34,217 nt of DNA from Myxococcus llanfairpwllgwyngyllgogerychwyrndrobwllllantysiliogogogochensis (lineage in GTDB: Bacteria; Myxococcota; Myxococcia; Myxococcales; Myxococcaceae): NCBI RefSeq assembly GCF_006636215.1, contig NZ_VIFM01000110.1, positions 1 to 34,217 on the forward strand. Direction: 5' to 3'. The number at the start of each line of letters is the position of its first letter. Position 1 is the first letter of the stretch. The notes below the pieces were generated by a model. The model was not told where the DNA came from and ran no database searches. It worked only from the letters and a program-made list of their open reading frames with translations. This document shows, in pieces, positions 24,580 to 34,217 of this stretch. The translations under genes and the position numbers were made by a program.

Positions 24580-26100
24580 ATGCGCCGGTACGGACTGCTG
24601 CTGGGATTGATGCTCACGGGGTGTGCGTCGCTCACCCGTCCGCTCGGGTCGAACATCAACCCGGAGACAGGCCAGTTCGAAACCCCCGTCGAGGAGACGG
24701 TGTACCTGGTGCCCGTCGAGGACGCGATGATGACGGCCCGGCGCATCCTGGAGTCGGAGCGCTACGACGTGCTGGAGAAGGACGGCGGACTGGAGCTGTT
24801 CTCCTCCGCGCACGAGCCCGGGAAGAACAACAAGAACCTGCGCACCCTCGAGCGCTACTACGTCAAGGGCGAGCGGCTGGGGCCTCGCAAGACGCTCGTC
24901 CGCGTCTTCCGGCTCAGCTACAACGAGATGGAGAACGTCGTGGAGCAGGGGCCTCGCGTGGCGGGCTCGATAAACAGGGACCTGCTCTCCGACCAGAGTT
25001 CGAACCCCCTGGATGCGCGGCTGGAGGCCTTCCGGACCGAGACCAACGCGCAGGGCTTCCGCCGGCAGGTCGCGCTCGAGGACCCGTTCCCGAACGCGCC
25101 GGGCATGGAGCGCTTCCGGATGGTGCACGGCGTGCGCGATTTGGGCATCGAGCGGCAGCTCCTCGAGCGGCTGGAGATGGTGCCGGCGCTGGAGCTGGTG
25201 GGCGGCAACGCGCCGGTGCCCATGCGCTCGGTGATGATGGAGGGTTGGGGAGAGACGGGCGAGGCGGGCACGGTCCGCGCGGCGGAGTGCGGCGAGCCCG
25301 TGGAGGGCGCAAGCCCCCTGCTGGCCGCGGGGCAGGTGCTGTTCGTCGCGGACCCGCTGGGCACCCAGGAGGTGCCGTCCACCGCCTTGCGGATGTTGTG
25401 CGAGGCCACGTCGAAGGGGCTGCCGGTGACGCTGGCCCTGTCGGCGCCCATCTCCGAGCAGCCGCTGCTGGAGCGCTACCTCGCCAGTGAGGGCACGTCC
25501 GAGGACGCGCAGGAGCTGCTGTCGGAGAGCGCCTTCTGGCGCCGCGTGTACCAGGACGGTCGCAGCAGCCGCGCCATGCTCTGGCTCGTCGAGCAGGTGC
25601 GCCGCCTGCGCGTCTCCGGCAAGGACGTGGCCCTGGCCGCCATCGACGGGGAGAAGGTGCAGGGCAACGAGCGCGAGGCGCAGATGGCCAAACACCTGCT
25701 CGCCTTCCAGTCCAAGCGCGCCCAGTCCTGGACGCTGGTGCTCACCGGCAGCGTGCACGCGCGCACCGCGAAGGTGGGCTGGGACGGCGACTTCGAGCCG
25801 TTCGGCGCGCGCGTGGCCCGGGCCCTGCCCTCGTCCGTGCGCGCCCTGGATGTGGGCTTCAAGCGCGGCACCCAGTTCGCCTGTCGCTACAGCGTCTGGG
25901 AGGACGTGGAGTGCAACGTCTTCGCCATCAGCCCGACGAATCAGGCGCTGCAGCTCTCCAAGGTGAACGAGGGCGTGCAGCTCTTCGACGCCGCGCGGCC
26001 GGACGGCTTCCACGGGCGGCTGTACCTGGGCACGCTGAATGCCTCGCCCCCGGCGCTGCAGACACAGAGCAAGGTCGCACAGCTCGACGCCGCGAAGTAG
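24580..26100 (+). CDS. Lipoprotein, paralogue 2 (possible ChaN/EreA-like fold)
   Basis: A 506-residue lipoprotein with a textbook lipobox LTGC (Cys15). It is homologous to the previous gene from end to end: EETVYLVPVEDAM, ELFSSAHEPGK, RYYVKGERLG, VMMEGWGE, DPLGTQEVPS, FWRRVYQDGRSSRAMLWL, GNEREAQMAKHLL, VLTGSVHARTAKVGW, SVWEDVECNVFAISP and FHGRLYLGTL are shared or nearly so. It is about 20 residues longer, mainly around 120-160. The conserved arginine/MA and G-x-x-H blocks again suggest a ChaN/EreA-like domain. The ATG at 24580 follows AGGGAG and begins the signal sequence. It is probably anchored in the outer membrane; substrate or ligand is unknown. Confidence 0.78.
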   Translation: MRRYGLLLGLMLTGCASLTRPLGSNINPETGQFETPVEETVYLVPVEDAMMTARRILESERYDVLEKDGGLELFSSAHEPGKNNKNLRTLERYYVKGERLGPRKTLVRVFRLSYNEMENVVEQGPRVAGSINRDLLSDQSSNPLDARLEAFRTETNAQGFRRQVALEDPFPNAPGMERFRMVHGVRDLGIERQLLERLEMVPALELVGGNAPVPMRSVMMEGWGETGEAGTVRAAECGEPVEGASPLLAAGQVLFVADPLGTQEVPSTALRMLCEATSKGLPVTLALSAPISEQPLLERYLASEGTSEDAQELLSESAFWRRVYQDGRSSRAMLWLVEQVRRLRVSGKDVALAAIDGEKVQGNEREAQMAKHLLAFQSKRAQSWTLVLTGSVHARTAKVGWDGDFEPFGARVARALPSSVRALDVGFKRGTQFACRYSVWEDVECNVFAISPTNQALQLSKVNEGVQLFDAARPDGFHGRLYLGTLNASPPALQTQSKVAQLDAAK

Positions 26101-26170
26101 CCCGCGACAACCCCTGTCGTGAGCCTGGAGCCCCGGTGCCCGTAGGGTGGCCGGGGCTTCGTCATTCACA

Positions 26171-26241
26171 CCCCGGCAAGCTTCGCCGGGGACGGCAAGC
26201 CTTGCCGGTCCGAAGACCGCGCCGTGCGGCAACTCCTGCCG
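26171..26241. repeat. Cluster of three GGCAAG-type palindromes
   Basis: In the 278-bp gap after the lipoprotein pair: CCCCGGC-N7-GCCGGGG (26171-26191), then CGGCAAG-C-CTTGCCG (26193-26207), then CGGCA-N5-TGCCG (26227-26241). The central element has the same core as the palindrome after the kinase gene at 34161-34177. The cluster could act as terminator or RNA 3' stabiliser for the upstream gene and may be an interspersed palindromic repeat. Confidence 0.6.
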
Positions 26242-26378
26242 GGGGGGCGCGTCCCCTCCCTCGAAAGGCGGGCCGACAGGCGCTGGCATCTTCGTTGCTC
26301 TTCCCTGTCCCAGCACGCCACCCGGGTTTGCGCATGACGCGACATCTCGGGGGTGGCGCGCAGGACAAGGAAAATCCC

Positions 26379-26870
26379 ATGACGAAGAACACGTTCAAGA
26401 AGTCGGTGGCGGCGCTCGCGCTGCTCGGTGCCCTGCCGGCGGTCGCCGGTCCCGCGACCTACGCGGGCGCGCTGTGCACGTCCGTGTCGGGCTTCGCCGC
26501 GCCCAGCATCTTCCGCAGCGGCCGGCTCATCAACCAGACCGGCGGCGCCATCGAGGTCGTCTGTCCCGTGCAGCGCAACGTCGTCGCCCCGTCGTTCAAC
26601 GAGAACGTCTCCTTCCTCATCACCGCGCGAGACCCGCACCTCACCGAGAACGTCTGCTGCACCGCGACGCTGACCGAGCCCGACGGGACGGCCATCACCG
26701 CTGACTCCGGCTGCACCGCCGGCGCCGACACCGCCAACCCGAAGACCATCTCGCTGAACCTGGCGACGGCCTTCGCGTCCGTGAACGGCTACATCGCCCT
26801 GCGCTGCGAGCTGCCGGGCCCCTACTCCGGCTTCCAGTCCACGCTCTCCAGCTTCTACATCTCGGAGTAG
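26379..26870 (+). CDS. Small secreted cysteine-containing protein
   Basis: A 163-residue protein with a clear signal peptide: MTKNTFKKS, then a hydrophobic stretch to AVAG, cleavage after about residue 23. The mature part has an early Cys (ALCTSVSG), a VVCPVQRN strand, a CC pair (ENVCCTATL), SGCTAGA and ALRCELPG. This is an even number of cysteines able to form disulphides in a beta-rich domain. It resembles small exported myxobacterial proteins of unknown role. AAGGA at 26367-26371 supports the ATG. It is the first of four close-packed genes leading to the activator and the kinase, so it may be a ligand or an output of that pathway; this is inference. Confidence 0.78.
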   Translation: MTKNTFKKSVAALALLGALPAVAGPATYAGALCTSVSGFAAPSIFRSGRLINQTGGAIEVVCPVQRNVVAPSFNENVSFLITARDPHLTENVCCTATLTEPDGTAITADSGCTAGADTANPKTISLNLATAFASVNGYIALRCELPGPYSGFQSTLSSFYISE

Positions 26871-26875
26871 CCACC

Positions 26876-27559
26876 ATGTCCAAGGTCCGCTGGGGAGTCC
26901 TGGGGTTGGCTGGAGCCACCGTGGCCGTCGCCGGAGTGTGGAGTCTGAGGGGGGATGTGCCCATGCAGGGCGCGACACCTCCGGCCGTCGCGGAAGTTCA
27001 CACCGGACCTCCAGCGGACCTGGAGCAGGAAGTGCGCGCGCTGCGCGCGGAGTTGGAGGCCCTGCGCCGCGCACAGGGCCGCCTGGAGCAGCAGCCCCAT
27101 GCGCCGGCGACGCCTCCGGGGGGGAGCGTCACCGCGAAGGAGGAGGGCTCCGAGGGCCCGGACACCGCGCCCACGAAGGAGGCCGAGCAGGCGGCGCAGG
27201 AGCAGCGTCGGCGGGAGCGGGTGATGGAGCTGGACGCGGAGCTGGAGGCCGCCGCGAACACGGAGCCTCGGGACACGCAGTGGGCGGTCCCCACCGAATC
27301 GCTCGTCACCCGCTCTTTTCAGGGCCCGGACTTCACGGGCTCGCGGCTCACCCGCGTGGAGTGCCGCACCCACCTGTGCACGCTGGAGGTGGAGCATGAC
27401 AACGGGGATGCCCAGGCGGAGTTGTTGACCTCGCTGTTGCGCGTACAGGGCCTGCGGGGGCAGGCCGTCGTACGTCCCCAGAACGAAGGGGGCCGCCGAA
27501 GCTCGCGCGTCTACCTCTCCCGGGCGGGAGAGCGTCTGCCCATGACGCTGCGCAAGTGA
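26876..27559 (+). CDS. Membrane-anchored coiled-coil protein
   Basis: A 227-residue protein with one N-terminal hydrophobic segment (about 6-23), either a signal anchor or a signal peptide. A coiled coil follows (about 48-75, LEQEVRALRAELEALRRAQ), then a Pro/Gly-rich linker and a second charged helix (about 100-127). The C-terminal globular part has two cysteines close together (VECRTHLCTLEVEHD), probably a disulphide. I know no family for it. It starts 5 bp after the small secreted protein and its TGA overlaps a GTG in the next frame, so it is likely co-transcribed with the activator/kinase genes. Confidence 0.75.
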   Translation: MSKVRWGVLGLAGATVAVAGVWSLRGDVPMQGATPPAVAEVHTGPPADLEQEVRALRAELEALRRAQGRLEQQPHAPATPPGGSVTAKEEGSEGPDTAPTKEAEQAAQEQRRRERVMELDAELEAAANTEPRDTQWAVPTESLVTRSFQGPDFTGSRLTRVECRTHLCTLEVEHDNGDAQAELLTSLLRVQGLRGQAVVRPQNEGGRRSSRVYLSRAGERLPMTLRK

Positions 27560-27639
27560 GCATCCTTCGCTCGGGTCCCAAGCGGCTCCTTGTTTCCTGG
27601 GTACCCCTGGGTTGCTCGACTCGACGCGGGCGTGCCAGC

Positions 27640-34139
<6,500 letters not shown>

Positions 34140-34160
34140 AACGGCAACCCTCGCCGGACC

Positions 34161-34177
34161 CCGGCAAGTCTTGCCGG
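34161..34177. repeat. Palindrome after the kinase gene, possible terminator
   Basis: CCGGCAAG-T-CTTGCCGG, 8-bp arms around one base, 21 bp after the kinase stop. As RNA it can form a 7-bp stem with a 3-nt loop. No T-run follows. It shares its core with the palindrome at 26193-26207, so it may be a member of a short interspersed palindromic family as well as a terminator. Confidence 0.6.
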
Positions 34178-34198
34178 CCAGAACCGCCACTTCACCCC

Positions 34199-34217
34199 CT
34201 GTCTCTTATACCCATCT
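34199..34217 (+). other. Probable Tn5/Nextera mosaic-end adapter remnant
   Basis: The final 19 bases, CTGTCTCTTATACCCATCT, match the 19-base Tn5 mosaic-end (Nextera adapter) sequence at every position but one (C for A at base 14). Being flush with the window end, in a GC-rich genome, it is best explained as untrimmed adapter at a contig end, not biology. Confidence 0.9.

Noticed and set aside
27556..27639. A GTG start of the activator overlapping the upstream TGA
   Set aside because: The 28 extra codons lack the third-position bias of the rest and add no domain; kept as an alternative only.

Overview
The window looks like myxobacterial (Myxococcaceae-type) chromosome. It is very GC-rich with strong G/C third-position bias. 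It carries gene types typical of that group: a kinase fused to STAND-NTPase, PEGA and FGE-like domains, an FHA-containing sigma54 activator, cysteine-rich extracellular proteins and a cytosolic GAF histidine kinase. This taxonomic call is inference from gene content. No rRNA, tRNA, CRISPR array, phage or transposase gene is visible. The first gene is cut by the window start. The last 19 bases match the Tn5/Nextera mosaic end with one mismatch, so the right edge is probably a contig end with residual adapter.

Layout. 1-4.4 kb: a truncated FAD/NAD(P)-binding protein and two unrecognised proteins. 4.4-5.2 kb (minus): a 4-oxalocrotonate decarboxylase/hydratase-family enzyme. 5.4-6.0 kb: a small outer-membrane barrel protein. 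6.1-8.7 kb (minus): a histidine kinase and a short-chain dehydrogenase. 8.95-15.76 kb (plus): a compact seven-gene kynurenine-catabolic operon. In order it encodes 2-aminomuconate semialdehyde dehydrogenase, a RidA-family 2-aminomuconate deaminase, 3-hydroxyanthranilate dioxygenase, ACMS decarboxylase, kynureninase, kynurenine 3-monooxygenase and an atypical SDR. Its junctions overlap or abut except for 21 bp after the first gene. With the decarboxylase at 4.4 kb it converts kynurenine through 3-hydroxyanthranilate and 2-aminomuconate to 2-oxopent-4-enoate. Tryptophan dioxygenase and the last meta-cleavage enzymes are not in the window.

15.8-16.65 kb (minus): an ArsR regulator and SRPBCC protein pair with a perfect 20-bp palindrome over the regulator start codon. 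16.9-19.0 kb: a thaumatin-like protein interrupted by cysteine-rich inserts. 19.07-19.88 kb (minus): an alpha/beta hydrolase. 20.16-21.6 kb: a type I glutamine synthetase without the adenylylation tyrosine, behind an unusually AT-rich leader. It converges on an APC permease, and the two stop codons share CTAG. 23.0-26.1 kb: two tandem paralogous lipoproteins, each behind a related promoter/leader.

26.4-34.1 kb: a close-packed four-gene set of a small secreted cysteine-containing protein, a membrane-anchored coiled-coil protein, an FHA / degenerate-GGDEF / sigma54-activator protein, and a 1555-residue transmembrane Ser/Thr kinase. The kinase has about 300 residues of repeats inserted between DFG and APE, then a STAND NTPase, one membrane span, a PEGA-like domain and an FGE-fold domain that lacks the catalytic cysteines. 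This looks like a surface-to-promoter signalling cassette: the kinase could phosphorylate a target read by the FHA domain, which would lead to sigma54-dependent transcription. It is the most unusual system in the window.
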